A stretch of DNA of 50,825 bases from Zygnema cylindricum (GCA_037447655.1 JBBHKE010002460.1:1-50825), one strand, 5' to 3'. Positions 1 through 11,819 are shown, counted from the first letter of the stretch. Made by a program: numbers and translations. Notes: a model not told the origin generated them from the letters alone.

Positions 1-218
1 TCGTACGTGGCGTATCAGACAATTTTTTTTTTTCGCTAAAATGACATATTATATTAAAATATAAAATATTAAATTTAAAAAATACTATATATCGCGATAT
101 ATATCGCGATAATTTATGTTGGTCTCGGTACGATATATCGAGGAGTCTGCTTGATCGATATTCGATATATCGAATATCGAAATTATCGCGATATGAATTT
201 ACCCGATACCCAACACTA
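1..218. mobile_element. hAT-like DNA transposon/MITE terminus
   Basis: AT-rich segment full of TATCGCGATA and TCGATATTCGATATATCGA palindromes, ending in ACCCGATACCCAACACTA. Read on the minus strand the end begins TAGTGTTGGGTATCGGG, which resembles the CAGTGTTG-type ends of hAT elements. A closely similar end occurs at 32640-32675. The other terminus would lie outside the window, so no target duplication can be tested. Family assignment is inference. Confidence 0.4.
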
Positions 219-337
219 TATTTTATAGTCAAATGTCTGATACAAATTGACTCTTGAGTTAATGTTTTAAATTAGGAATAGCTATTGTGGTACCTCTGGG
301 TTTACATGCTTTTTTTTCCGTATGGGGGATGAAACAG

Positions 338-1969
338 GTGTTGGAGGTAATTCAACAAGCACATGATGTTCCATTCGGTTCGACTTTCGAGGTATGTAAA
401 GTTTTGAGGAAGTCAATGTTTCTTCTTACAGTTTGAATACTCTCGTTGTTATGGAGGCTCTTCTGTACCTTCTTGTTTGATATTCATTTTCGTAACAAGT
501 TTGTCTAATATGCCCTTTTCACCTCCTACTTTTGGATCAATTTCGTGTTTTCATTTCGACAAGATGTTGCAATGATAGACTGAATGCGAAGTCTGTTTGT
601 TATATTGTTACGATACTGAATATAATTATCGATATTTTAGTTTTTCTGTGGTGGTGGAATTGAATACCTTTGATGTTTCCCATATTTAAGTATTCAGTCC
701 CATGTATATGTTCCATAGTGGATAGCATCATCTCACAAAATAAAGATTGTGCCATTGTGAATTTTACGGTTTATTGAATTGTACCCATAACAGTTACGAC
801 AATTAGTTATGTACTGTAACCCGGTACTGATTTAAATAATAGTAAGCTTTATGAAAACGCGGGATGGAAAACCATTTGAGCACATGGGAACGAAAAAACA
901 AAAAATCACACACGATCAAACAAAGAAAATAAAAGGCCACTGTGAAAAGAAAATGACGAACAGATATAAATGGGACCCTTTAAACGCAACACTAAGTCTA
1001 TTTTCTGATGGAATCTGTCATTTGCTTTTCAGATTCAAGCCCGGTGGACAATAACAACAGAATCGGAAACAAAGAGTAAAGTGGAAGTCATGATGGGTGA
1101 GTTTAACCAATAACTTGTTTTTTGTTATTGGCAAAGCTGATTATTTCTTGGCTAAAGACAAGATGGGGCAATGAAAGAAAGTAAAAAATGGAAGTAATCA
1201 AAGAAACGGTCGGAAGCCTTAGTAGGTCCTGTTGACATTACGGATTTGGTTTATAACTTCGTTTTTTTTCTGAGGCTTTTTTATGTTCATTGTTTTCCTG
1301 TAATTTTTTTTTGAGTTCCATTTGAATACAAGTGTTTGAGGTAAGGTTGGGTCACAACATGATAATTATGATTTTTTTCTTATTAATGTTATAAGTTGGA
1401 TGGTTTTTTGGGTTTTTTTCTTCATTATCTTTTGGTTTGTAGGAGTCCACTTTAAAAAGTGGTTGGTAATGCAAGGGAAGATACGAGGTGGAGCAACTAA
1501 TGAGGTGAGTCCTCTATTAATGTTTCTTGTATCGTTCAAAAAAGGGCCCTCATTTTTGTACTTTTTTATTTATTTTAGAAGATAGTTGCTAAATGACATG
1601 TGTAAATATGAGTGAAAAGTAGCGTGTGTTCTTTTTGAACAAAGAACACTTGCTTCTGAGTTTTCGAATTCAAAGAAAATTGTAAAAGATAGTCCCCCTT
1701 TATGAACAAATTATTTTCCCCTTTTTCTTTTGCGTGTGTTCCTTTTGTAATTGTTTTCTTTTGTGATCGTTTTTGTTTGCGATCGTTTTCGTTTGTGATT
1801 GATTTTGCAGTATAAAGCGGATGCAACCATGCTGTTGAATTTGGCGAAAAAACAAATTACAGAGGCCAAATCAAATGCCCTTCCTATGGACAAAAATGGA
1901 CCTACGGGAACAGAAGTTCCCGGTAACATTGAACTGAACCCTGGACCCCTCCCTCCTTCAGAAACTTGA
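338..1969 (+). CDS. VASt-domain-like protein, C-terminal four exons (5' part outside window)
   Basis: Four exons join in phase: 338-391, 1033-1096, 1443-1504 and 1811-1969 (TGA 1967-1969), giving 112 C-terminal residues. Every internal junction is GT-AG (donors gtatgt, gtgagt, gtgagt; acceptors ttttcag, tttgtag, ttttgcag). The joined peptide has HDVPFGSTFE, then a beta-strand-like stretch, GVHFKKWLVMQGKIRGGATNE and a helix YKADATMLLNLAKKQ. This order matches the end of VASt domains (GRAM/VASt proteins, sterol or lipid transfer and cell-death regulators): an aromatic 'fxkxt/kw..' strand followed by a long C-terminal helix. The upstream acceptor gaaacag at 332-337 has a weak pyrimidine tract, and earlier exons lie outside the window or under the hAT-like element. 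Near the C-terminus is GNIELNPGP, which resembles a 2A motif. The exon structure is seen; the family call is by remembered domain pattern. Confidence 0.6.
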
Positions 1970-2160
1970 GACTCAGTGATAAACCTCCAACGTTTGGAAC
2001 TCTAACGTGACAAAAAACAAAATACAAAGAACGACAGATCACTCGTGACAGCTTTGTACAACGAGAGAAGTTATCATGGAGGAAATCTCTCCCTCTCCTT
2101 TTCCCTTCACCCCTCCCTCTCCCTTTCCCTCTCCCTCTCCCTATGGTTTTGCATGATATA
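1970..2160. repeat. Gene 3' flank with short (TCTCCC)n tract
   Basis: No gene is visible here. At 2085-2150 there is a pyrimidine tract of TCTCCC units, the complement of the GGGAGA hexamer that dominates the window. It lies about 120 bp downstream of the VASt-like stop codon. Confidence 0.6.
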
Positions 2161-3055
2161 GGTGAACTAGAATTGACAAAAAAGCCTTTGACAGTAGTTA
2201 CAAAAGTTTTTTACTTGTTTTTGACAGTAGTTACAAAAGTTTTTTACTTCTTGGTAGAATAATGAGACAATTCTGTAAATATTGCGGCGTCGTTTGTACA
2301 TGGTAGGAGTTTTTGAATTAGATGAAAAATGAAAATGTTCGCTATATGGTGAGTCTAGAAGGATATACAATTAAAAAAAAAAAAAACAAACAAAAAAATG
2401 TACGATATTATCAACCTGCACTCTTCATGAATTGTACTTAGCCTTTGCGGTTATTTCCAATCCTCTTCTTTCCTTTTTACTACTTTTGATGAAAATTAAA
2501 TGAGAATCTTTAAAATTTTCATGCTGCTGAGTATGACTGTGATTATGAATATGATTTTGATTTTGATTATGATTATGGCTAAGATTATGATTTCGATATG
2601 ACCAGGATTACGATTATGATTACGATTATGATTATGATTATGATTGCGATTACGATTATCCCAAATTAAACGCTTTGTGTATTTCAGAAAAAAACAAAAA
2701 TAAAAGTAGAGGTGTTTATGTAATTTTGGATTACAATTTAAAAATGGTTGAAGTTGTTTTAGATAATTGGGTGGAAGTGAAACCAATATCTGTGAAAAGT
2801 TTTCAAAGTAAAATAGAAAAGTGTTCAAATAAACAGTAGGATGACACATGTCGATTGTCGATTGAAAGCAGAAAAGTGAGCCGTGGAAAAACAGCAGGGA
2901 AAGTTGAGGGAAAAAAAAAACGGAGAAAATGAAAACAGAAAAAAAAAGACCAAAAAATTATGCATCTGAGTTTTTTTTTTTTGTGTTCTTGCAAGAACGA
3001 TAAAGAAGTATTAATGAAATGTATGACTGACTATTTTTTACAGGAAAAAGAAACT
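2161..3055. repeat. AT-rich spacer with short tandem repeats
   Basis: No convincing gene. At 2185-2250 a segment of about 32 bp (TTGACAGTAGTTACAAAAG core) is tandemly duplicated. At 2530-2665 there is a degenerate GATTAT/GATTACGATTATGATT hexamer array. The opposite-strand open frame across it is only the translation of the repeat. Confidence 0.55.
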
Positions 3056-3059
3056 GTTG

Positions 3060-3145
3060 AAAGGAAAATCAGGGGAGGGAGAAGATAAAAGGAGATGGGA
3101 GAGGGAGGGGAGGGGGAGAGGAGAAGGGAGGAGAAGGGACAGCAG
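3060..3145. repeat. Short GA-rich (GGGAGA-like) tract
   Basis: Homopurine tract with GGGAGA and GGAGAAGG units, ending in GGGACAG. It directly abuts the long-TIR MITE copy that follows, the same arrangement as at 26110/26121. Confidence 0.6.
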
Positions 3146-3149
3146 ACGA

Positions 3150-3505
3150 AAACTTCACCATGGATTGCTGATAGTGTTGATGTTCTTTTCGCCCCATCTA
3201 ACGTTTTTTCTCCGTGACACTTGTCGGATTGTAAACCCAACGGTTACGACGGAAAGGCTAGATCCTCGCGCTCCGCTTGGCAGTCTTCAATTGAAAATTC
3301 AACAGGTGTGCACCACATATTGACAATTTTCTTTCGTGCACCCACAGTTAAAATTTTATTTGGAGACCGCCGATTGAAAGGTACGGTGGTGAGGTTTTTA
3401 TGTTCCCATCGGAACTGTCGGAGTAATAGTTTGACAATTGTGCACAGAGAAAAAATGTTTTTAAGTGGTGAAACGAACACGGTGAACCTAAAATCAATAG
3501 TGGAT
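3150..3505. mobile_element. Long-TIR MITE copy, enlarged and diverged
   Basis: The left half carries ATGGATTGCTGATAGTGTTGATG, then TTTTTTCTCCGTGACACTTGTCGGATTGTAA. The right half carries GTGCACAGAGAAAAAATGTTTTTAAGTGGTGAAACGAACAC. These correspond to the left and right terminal inverted repeats of the better copy at 26121-26349. This copy holds about 120 bp of extra internal sequence. Open frames on either strand are not conserved between copies, so it is non-coding. Confidence 0.5.
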
Positions 3506-4340
3506 TACGAATAATGCTGAAAACCCTAAACCTATGGATTATTTATAGTAGGTCCACATAATTATGGTTTACTTTGCTTGAATAACTAAAACACCTACAT
3601 TTACCATCAAACCTGAAGGACTTCATGATGCTAAGATTAGAAGATGTCGAATTTCAAAATAAATAAAATAGAATATGAAAACACAAATAAAAAAAACTGA
3701 AAGGGACGATTTAGATTGTATCTGAACTAAATTTCAAATCATCAATCATCAGAAATTAAATTTTCCCTAGGATATTTTAGACTAGGCATTAAACACTAAA
3801 TTGTACAAATGAAACAACGAAATAAAAGAAAACAAATCAACAAATCTTGTATGGTTGACTTTGAGTCTCACCACTTTTAATTTGGATTTTAATTAAATGT
3901 TTTTGATTCTCACAAGTTTTAATATGGATTAGTTCATTAGTTACGAGTCCCACCACTTTAATTTCTCTTTTATAATTTAATAATCTATTATTATCAATCT
4001 GATTTGATTGAATAATTTTCTGACCAAAAATCAGAAATTAATGTTGACAATACTACACCGAGAATCCCTATTAATGTCATTTTAATGCTATTTTTGGTTG
4101 AAAAAATATTTTCTTTGTGCACACTTAGCGGATCAATAATCCACCGGTCGTGATGGAAAGGCAAGATTCTCGCCTTCTGATGGCGGTCTCCAATCCAAAA
4201 TTGGAAAAGAAAATAACTGCAATAACTTCAAAGAAAAAGATAATTTAAATGACGAAAAAAACCTTTACAATAATGACTAATGATACTTAGTTAAGTGGCC
4301 CATGATGAGCCACATGATATTGAAAAACAATATTTATATT
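3506..4340. other. AT-rich spacer with a truncated MITE fragment
   Basis: Mostly AT-rich sequence with no gene signal. At about 4095-4205 lies a fragment of the long-TIR MITE family: GTGCACACTTAGCGGATCA, then GTCGTGATGGAAAGGCAAGATTCTCG and GGCGGTCTCCAAT. It has lost its outer ends. Confidence 0.45.
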
Positions 4341-4862
4341 ACTAGTTAATTGTAATAACCGTGTAAACGTAATAGCAGGATAAATTAAAAAGCACGATGG
4401 TAACCCATATAAGTCCAGGGTACAAAAGGGGTGGCATGGCCAAAACTGAAAAACTACAATAAAAAACAAATAGAGCGATGGGAACACAAAAAAAAAGAAA
4501 AGAAAATAAACAATCAACAAGGAAAATAAAAGCACCCAAACTCAAAATGAAAAGCACGACAACTCAGAAAACCAAAACTACAACCCCAACCCCAAATCAA
4601 TTAAACATCTACGAAAAGCAACCCCGTAAGTCCCCCCAGCCTGGGGGAGCACGTTGACTCGCTGTAAAGCCAACGATAAACGTTGACGATAAAAAGAAGT
4701 AAGGACCGAAGGGAGAGGGCTCCCAGGTCCTCGGCGCTCGAAAGCACGTCGGGCACAAGTACGGAGAAACTCGTCCAGTGCAACACCCAAACAACCAAAG
4801 ATCTCGACCGCCATCAGAATAAAGTCATCCAGTAACAATTCAAAAACAATAATAGTCTTGCG
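4340..4862 (-). pseudogene. 5'-truncated RLE-type non-LTR retrotransposon fragment
   Basis: Minus-strand sequence encodes MAVEIFGCLGVALDEFLR and SVLTSFYRQRLSLALQRV, nearly identical to the C-terminus of the element at 38699-42946 (MAVEIFGCLGVALDEFLR, SVLTSFYRQRLSVALQRV). The following sequence down to about 4385 also matches that element's 3' UTR, including GTTTTTCA and GGTTACCATCGTGCTTTTTAA. Only about the last 95 codons and the 3' UTR are present, as expected from incomplete reverse transcription. The 5' side is cut at the CT-rich repeat starting at 4863. Confidence 0.85.
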
Positions 4863-5122
4863 CAATCTCTCCCTCTACTCCTCTCTCTCTCTCCCCCTCT
4901 ATCTCAGTACCTCCCTCCCTCTCTCTCCCTCTCTCTCCCACCATCACCCTCCCTCTCCATCACTCCCTCCTCTCTCCCTCTTTCTCTTTCTCCCTCTTTC
5001 TTCCACTCTCTTCCTCCCTCCCTTGCTATCTCTCTATCTCTCTACCCCTCTCTTTCTCCCTCTCTCTCCCTCTCTCTCTCCCTCTCTCCCTCTTTCCCTC
5101 TCGCTCCCACTCCCCCCCCAGT
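4863..5122. repeat. CT-rich (TCTCCC)n array
   Basis: About 260 bp of CTCTCCCTC units, the complement of the GGGAGA hexamer, ending in CCACTCCCCCCCCAG. It abuts the truncated non-LTR fragment. The open frame through it (4858-5220) is low complexity. Confidence 0.8.
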
Positions 5123-5395
5123 GTATGATAGTGGGCGAGGTTTCGCCTACGAAAGAGATGGTGGTGGTGCTCAACAAAACCGAACCTATTATATCTATTT
5201 TCATATATATATACATATGAATTTTAATATATATTTATATATTTTTTGACAATTTTTACAGTTTTTTTTTTATTTTCGTTTTTTCGTTTTTTATTTTAAT
5301 ATTGTTTTCTATTGTCCTTTCATAATTGTAATTTTATTTTATGATTTTTATTTTGGTGGTTTTATTGCTGTCTTTTTGTGTTTTCCCCTTTTTTT
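5123..5395. other. AT/T-rich spacer between two purine/pyrimidine arrays
   Basis: The first 80 bp have coding-like composition after CCCCAG; the rest is T-rich with a TATATATACATAT stretch. No supported gene. Confidence 0.4.
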
Positions 5396-8300
5396 GGTGA
5401 GAGAGGGGGAAGGGGAGGGAGAGGGAGAGGGACAGGGAGAAGGGGAAGGAGAGGGAAGGGAGAGGAAGAAAGATTGAGAGAGGATGAGGGAGAGGGAGAG
5501 GGAAAGGGAGAGGGGAGAGGGAGAGGGAAAGAGGGAGAGGGAAAGAGGGAAACGGAAGGAGGGAGAGGGAAGGAGGCAGAGAGAGGGAAGGAGAGGGAGA
5601 GGGAGAGCGAAGGAGGGAGAGGGAGAGAGAGAGGAAGTGGGAGGGAGGGAAAGGGAAGGAGGGAGAGGGAAAGAGGGAGAGAGATGGAGAGAGGGAGAGG
5701 GAGAGGGAGAGGGAGAGGGAGAGGAAAAGGGAGAGGGAGAGGGATTGAGATAGAGGGAGAAAGAGAGGGAAAGGGAAGGAGGGGAGGGAAGAAGGGAAGG
5801 AGGGAGAGGGAGAGGGAGAGGGAAAGAAGGAGAGGGAGAGGGAAAGAGGGAGAGAGAGAGAGAGGGAGAGGGGAAGGGAGAGGGAGAGGGAGAGGGAGAG
5901 GGAGAGGGATGAAGGGAGAGGGATGAAGGGAGAGGGAGAGGGAGAGGGATGAAGGGAGCGGGAGAGGGAAGTAGGGATAGGGAGAGAGGAAGGAGAGGGA
6001 GAGGGAGAGCGAAGGAGGGAGAGGGAGATGGAGGGAGGGAGAGGGAAGGAGGGAGAGGGAAGGAGGGAGAGGGAAAGAGGAAGGGATGAGGAGAGAGGGA
6101 TGGAGGGAGAGGGAAGAGGGAGAGGGAAGGGAGTGGGAGAACAGGAGAGGAGAGACGGAGAGGAAGAGGGAGAGGGAAAGAAGGAGAGAGAGCGGAAGAG
6201 GGAAGGAGGGAGAGAGAGATGTAGAGGGAGAGGGAAGGAGGGAGAGTGAGAGGGAGAGGAGGGAGAGAGGAAGAGAGAGAGGGAGAGGGAGAGGGAGAGG
6301 AAGAAGGGGAGGGAGACGGAGGGGGAGGGAGGGAGAGGGAAGGGGGGAGAGGGAAGGAGGGAGAGAGAAGGAGAGAGAGGGAAGAAGAGAGAGGGAAGGA
6401 GGGAGAGGAAAGGAGGGAGAGGGAAGGAGGGAGAGGGAGAGGGAGAGGGAGTGGGAAGGAGAGAGAGGGAGAGGGAGAGAGGGAGAGAGGGAGAGGGAAG
6501 GAGGGAGACGGAAGGAGGGAGAGGGTGAGGGAGAGGGAGAGGGAGAGGGTGACGGGGGAGAGGGAGAGGGAGAAGGAGAGGGAGAGGGAGAGGGAGAGGG
6601 AGAGGGAGAGGGAGAGGGAGAGGGAGAGAGAGAGAGGGAGAGGGAAGGAGGGAAAGGGAAGAAGGGAGATAGAAAGAGGGAATGGAAGGGAGATAGGGGA
6701 ACGAGGGAGAGGGAAGTAGGGAGAGGGAGAGAAAGAGAGGGAAGGAGGGAGAGGGAAGGAAGGAGAGGGAGAGTGGGAGACGGAGAGGGAGGAGAAAAGA
6801 GAGTGAGGGAAGGAGGAGTGGGAGAGAGAGAGGGAGAGGGAAGGAGGAAAAGGGAAGGAGGGAGATAGAAAGAGGGAATGGAAGGGAGATAGGGGAATGA
6901 GGGAGAGGGAAGTAGGGAGAGGGAGAGAAAGAGAGGGAAGGAGGGAGAGGGAAGGAAGGAGAGGGAGAGAGGGAGATGGAGAGGGAGGAGAAAAAAGGGT
7001 GAGGGAAGGAGGGAAGAGGGACAGGGAGAGTGAGAGGGAGAGGGAAAGGGAGAGGGAGAGGGAAAGAGAGAGAGATGGAAGGAGAGAGGGAGAACGAGAG
7101 GGATAGGGAGAAGGCGAGGGAGAAGGAGAGGGAGAGGGAGAGGGGGATGGAGAGGGAGAGGGAGAGGGAGGGAAGGAGGGAGAGGGAGAGGGAGAGGGAG
7201 AGAGGGAGAGAGAGGCAGAGAAAGGAGGTTGAGGAAAGGAGGGAGAGGAAGATGGAGAGGGAGAGGAAGAGGGAGAGGAAGAGGGAGATTGAGAGGGAGA
7301 GGGAGAGGGAGAGGAAAAGAGAGAGGGAGTGGGAGAGGGAGAAGGAGAGGAAGAGGGAAAGGGAGAGAGGGAGGGAGAGGGAGAGGGAAGGAGGGTGAGG
7401 GAATGAGGGAGAGGGAGACGGGGAGAGAGCAAGAGAGGGAGAGAGAGAGGGAGAGAGGGAGGGAGAGGGGGATAGGGAAGGAGGGAGAGAAAAGGAGGGA
7501 GAGGGAAAGAGGGAGAGAGAGAGAGAGAGCAGGAGAGGGAGAGGGAGAGGGAGAAGGAGAGTGGGAGGTAGAAGGAGAGGGAGAGGGACAGTGAGAGACA
7601 GAGAGTGGTAGAGGGAGAGGAAGTGGGAGAGGGAGAGGGAGAGGGAGAGGGAGAGGGAGAGGGAGAGGGAGAGGGGGAGGGGGAGAGAAGGAGGGAGAGA
7701 GAAAGAGGGAGAAGGAAGAAGAGTGAGAGGAGGGAGAGGGAATGAGGGAGAGGGAGACAGGGAGAGAGCAGGAGAGGGAGAGAGTGAGGGAGGGAGAGGG
7801 GGAGAGGGAAAGAGGGAGAGGAAAGGAGGGAGAGGGAAAGAGGGAGAGAGAGAGAGCAGGAGAGGGAGAGGGAGAGGGAGAGGGAGAGGGAGAGGGAGAA
7901 GGAGAGGGAGAGGGAGATGGAGAGGGAGGAGAGGGAGAGGGAGAGGGAGAGGGAGAGGGAGAGAGAGAGAATGGTAGAGGGAGAGTAAGTGGGAGAGGGA
8001 GAGGGAGAGGGAGAGCGAGAGGGAGAGGGAGAGGGAGAGGTGGAGGGGAGGGAAGGAGGGAGAGAGAAAGAGGGAGAAGGAAGAAAAGTGAGAGGAGGGA
8101 GAGGGAATGAGGGAGAGGGAGACGGGGAGAGAGCAGGAGAAGGAGAGAGAGAGGGAGAGAGGGTAGAAGAGGGGGAGAGGGAATGAGGGAGAGGAAAGGA
8201 GGGAGAGGGAAAGAGGGAGAGAAAGAGATAACAGGAGAGGGAGAGGGAGAGAGGGAGAGGGAGAGGGAGAGGGAGAGGGAGAGGGAGAGGGAGAGGGAGA

Positions 8301-10744
8301 GGGAGAGGGAGACGGAGAGGGAGAGGGAAAGGGAGAGGGAGAGGGAGAGGAAGTGGGAGAGGGAGAGGGAGAGGGAGAGGGAGAAGGAGAGGGAGAGGGA
8401 GAGGGAGAGGGAGAGGGAGAGGGAGACGGAGAGGGAGAGGGAAAGGGAGAGGGAGAGGGAGAGGAAGTGGGAGAGGGAGAGGGAGAGGGAGAGGGAGAAG
8501 GAGAGGGAGAGGGAGAGGGAGAGGGGGAGGAAAGGAAAGGGAGAGGGGGATGGGGAGGGAAGGAGGGAGAGAGAAAGAGGGAGAGGGAAGAAGAGGGACA
8601 GGAGGGAGAGGGAGAGGGAGAGAGGGAAAGGGAGAAGGAGAGAGAGGAGGAGCGGAAGAGGGAGAGAGGGAATTGGAGAGGGAGATGGAGAGGGAGAGGG
8701 AAGGAGGGAGAGGTAGAGGGAGAGAGGGAGGGGGAGAGGAAGGAGATGGAGAGGGAAGGAGGGAGAGGAAAGGAGGGAGAGGGAGAGACGGAGAGGGAGA
8801 GGGAGAGGGAGAAGAAGAGGAAGAGGAAGAAGGAGAGGGAAAGGGAGAGGGAGAGAAAGAGGGAGAGAGGGAGAGGGAGAGGTAGAGGAGTGAGAGGGAG
8901 AGGGAAGGAGGGAGAGGGAGAGAGGGCGAGGGAGAGGGAGGGGGAGAGGGAGAGGGAGAGGGAGAGGTAGAGGGAGAGAGAGAAAGTGGAAGATGGAGAG
9001 GAAGTGGGAGAGGGAGAGGGAGAGGGAGAGGGAGAAGGAGAGGGAGAGGGAGAGGGGGAGGGAGAGGGAGAGAGGGAGAGGGAGAGGGAGAGGTGGAGGG
9101 GGAGGGAAGGAGGTTGAGAGAAAGAGAAAGAGAGAGGGAGAGTGAGGGAAGGAGGGAGAGTGAGGGAAGGAGGGAGAGGGAAGGAAAGAGAGGAAAAAGG
9201 GAGTGGGAATGAGGGAGAGGGAGAGTGAGAGGGAAAGGTGGAGAGGGAAGGAGGAGAGGAAGAGGGAGAGGGAAGGAGGGAGAGGGAGAGGGATTAAGGG
9301 AGAGGGAAGGAGGGAGAGGGAAAGTGGGAGAGGGAAGGAAGGAGAGGGAAGGAGGGAGAGGGAAGGAGGGAGAGGGAAGGAGGGAGAGGGATGGAAGGAG
9401 AGGGAGGAGAGAGAGGGAAGGAGGGAGAGGGAAGGAGGGAGAGGGAAAGGGTGATGGAGTGGGAGGGGAAAGGGGGAGAGGGAGAGGGATGGGGGAGAGG
9501 GAGAGGGAGAGGGAAGGAGGGAGATGTAGAGGGAGAGGGAGAGAGGGAGAGAGAGGGAGAGAGAGGGAGATGGAAGTTGGAAGAGAGGAGGGAGAGGGAT
9601 AGGGTGAGGGAGAGGGAGAGGGAAAGGGAGAGGGAGAGGGAGAGGGAGAGGGAGAGGGAGAGGATTGGGAGAGGGAGAGGGAGGGAGGGAGAGGGAGAGA
9701 GGGAGAGGGAAAGGGAGAGGGAGAGAGAGGAGGGGAAGAGAGAGAGAGAGAGAGGGAGAGGGAAGGAGGGAGATGTAGAGGGAGAGGGAGAGAGGGAGAG
9801 AGAGTGAGATGGAAGTTGGGAGAGAGGAGGGAGAGGGAGAGGAAGAAGGACAGGAGGGAGAGGGAGAGGGAGGGAGGGAGAGGAAAGGAGGGAGAGGGAG
9901 AGAGGTAGAGGAAAAGGGAGAGGGAGAGAGGAGAGGAATTGAGAGAGAGAGAGGGAGAGGGAGAGGGAGAGGGAGAGGGAAGGAGGGAGGGGGAAAAAGG
10001 TAGAGGGAGACGGAAGGAGGGAGAGGGAGAGGGAGAGATGGAGAGGGAGAGGAAGGAGATGGAGAGGGATGGAGGGAGAGGAAAAGAGGGAGAGGGAGAG
10101 AGGGAGAGGGAGAGGGAGAAGAAGAGGAAGAGGGAGAAGGAGAGGGAAAGGGAGAGGGAGAGGGAGAGGGGGAGGGAGAGTGTGAGAGGGAGAGGTAGAG
10201 GGAGAGGGAGAGGGAAGGAGGGAGAGGAAAGGAGGTAGAGGAAAGGAGGGAGATGGAGAGAGTGAGAGGGCGAGGGAGGGGGAGAGGGAGAGAGAGGGGA
10301 GAGGGAGAGGTTGTGGAAGAGGGAGAGGGAGAGGGAGAGGGAGATGCACAGGGAGAGACGAGGGATAGAGGAGTGAGAGAGGAAGGAGAGAGGAGGGTGA
10401 GAGGAGTGAGAGAGAAAGAGGGAGAGGGAAAGAGGGAAACGGAAGGAGGGAGGGGGAAGAAGGGAGATGGAAGGAGGAAGAAGGGAGATGGAAGGAGGAA
10501 GAGGGAAGGAAGGAGAGGGAGAGGGAGAGGGATGAAGGGAGCGGGAGAGAGGAGGGATAGGGAGAGAGTAGGGAGAGAGAGAGGGAGAGCAAAGGAGGGA
10601 GAGGGAGAGGGAGAGGAAGAGGGAGGGAGTGAGAGGGAAGGAGGGAGGGGGAAGGTGGAGAGGGAAGGAGGGAGAGGGATGATGAGAGAGGGATGGAAGA
10701 AGAGGGAAGGAGGGAGAGGGGAGGGAAAGGGAAGGAGGGAAGGA

Positions 10745-10780
<36 letters not shown>

Positions 10781-11193
10781 AGGAGGGAGAGAGAGAGGGA
10801 GAGGGAAGGAGGGAGAGGGATGGAGGGAGAGGGATGGAGGGAGAGGGATGAAGGGTGAGGGAGAGGGAAGTAAGGATAGGAAGAGATGAGGGAGAGGAAG
10901 AGGGAGAACAAAGAAGGGAGAGGGAGATGGAGGGAGGGGGAAAGAGGGAGAGGGCAAGAGCAAGATGGATGAGGAGAGAGGGATAAAGGGAGATGGAAAA
11001 AGGGAGAGGAGAGGGAGAGGAAGAGATGGAGAGGAGAGACGGAGATGGAGAGAGAGAGAGGGAGAGGAAAGGAGGGAGAGGGAGGGGTGGAGGGAGAGGG
11101 AAAGAAGGATAGTGAGGGGGAAAGAGGGAGAGAGGGAGAGGGAGAGGGAAATGGAGGGGGAGAGGGAAAGGGAGAGGGAGGGGGAGGGGGAGG
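5396..11193. repeat. (GGGAGA)n homopurine satellite array, left part
   Basis: About 5.8 kb of almost pure purine on the plus strand built on GGGAGA, with interspersed GGGAAGGAGGGAGA and GGGAATGAGGGAG variants. Higher-order structure is visible. A block with GATAGAAAGAGGGAATGG at 6668 recurs at 6864 (196 bp apart), and an AAGTGGGAGAGGG block at 8351 recurs at 8465 (114 bp apart). No frame contains regular stops, which explains opposite-strand open frames of 1,871 and 1,973 codons; they are repeat translations rich in S, P and L. The array continues at 24348 after the nested LTR elements. Confidence 0.95.
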
Positions 11194-11804
11194 TGTTAGT
11201 TTTGGACGATCTTTAGCGATCCATCTATTCTGACATGAGTGCCAATTTGCATATGTGCGACGTGACGTGACGTGACGCGACAAATGATAATGTATAGATT
11301 TGAACCGAACGACTACACGTTTGAGTGAATGCTTTATGTACGGAATTGTGTACAGATAAGCGGCAATTCCCGATGGACAATCAATGTGTAAATATGAAAT
11401 GATTGGACCACACTTTGGTGGCTTATTTAGTGTAGACTATTTGTTTGCATATAAAAGACAAAGCAGAGTAGACAGATTACACCCTTTTATCCATCAATTT
11501 CACAGAGCAAGTTAGACATACAAAGAGTAAGACAAAGTAGAATAGATTTGGCTTTATTATAAAGTCTTTGTAACAAAATTGTCCTAAAAGGACCATAATT
11601 GTAAGCTACGGCTATTCCTGAGATTATACTCTGTCTATCCTGTCTACTTGCTAAATATCTCTCCTTACTCTACATCATTCCTATCTCTATTTATTTTTTG
11701 TGTCTACCTAAGCCCTTCTTGCTTGTTTGATCTGTGGCCGGTCCATTTCGTCAGTGGTTATGGGAATCCTTCCCATTAGCTCGGATGACCAACTCAGCGT
11801 TACA
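11194..11804 (+). repeat. Copia-type 5' LTR
   Basis: 611 bp, TG...CA ends, aligned end to end with 23743-24347. It includes a TATA box (TATAAAAG at 11450-11457) in GCATATAAAAGACAAAGCAG, conserved in the 3' copy at 23994-24001, so the LTR promoter is recognisable. Confidence 0.9.
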
Positions 11805-11819
11805 GGTTATGGGCCCACC
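11805..11819 (+). promoter_or_regulatory. Primer binding site, half-tRNA type
   Basis: GGTTATGGGCCCACC lies directly after the LTR. It is the exact complement of the anticodon-arm segment GGUGGGCCCAUAACC of plant initiator tRNA-Met as I remember it. Priming from an internal tRNA-iMet half is established for Drosophila copia. Confidence 0.75.

Noticed and set aside
1400-1585. 61-codon plus-strand frame starting with a hydrophobic segment
   Set aside because: It reads through an intron into the real exon 1443-1504 and out through its GTGAGT donor; the spliced frame is better supported.
2496-2849. 117-codon minus-strand frame rich in N, H and R
   Set aside because: It covers the GATTAT repeat; no recognised motif.
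5348-11283. Opposite-strand open frames of 1,871 and 1,973 codons, and many plus-strand R/E/G-rich frames
   Set aside because: The hexamer GGGAGA contains no stop in any frame on either strand, so long open frames are automatic; translations are S/P/L or G/E/R repeats without domain structure.
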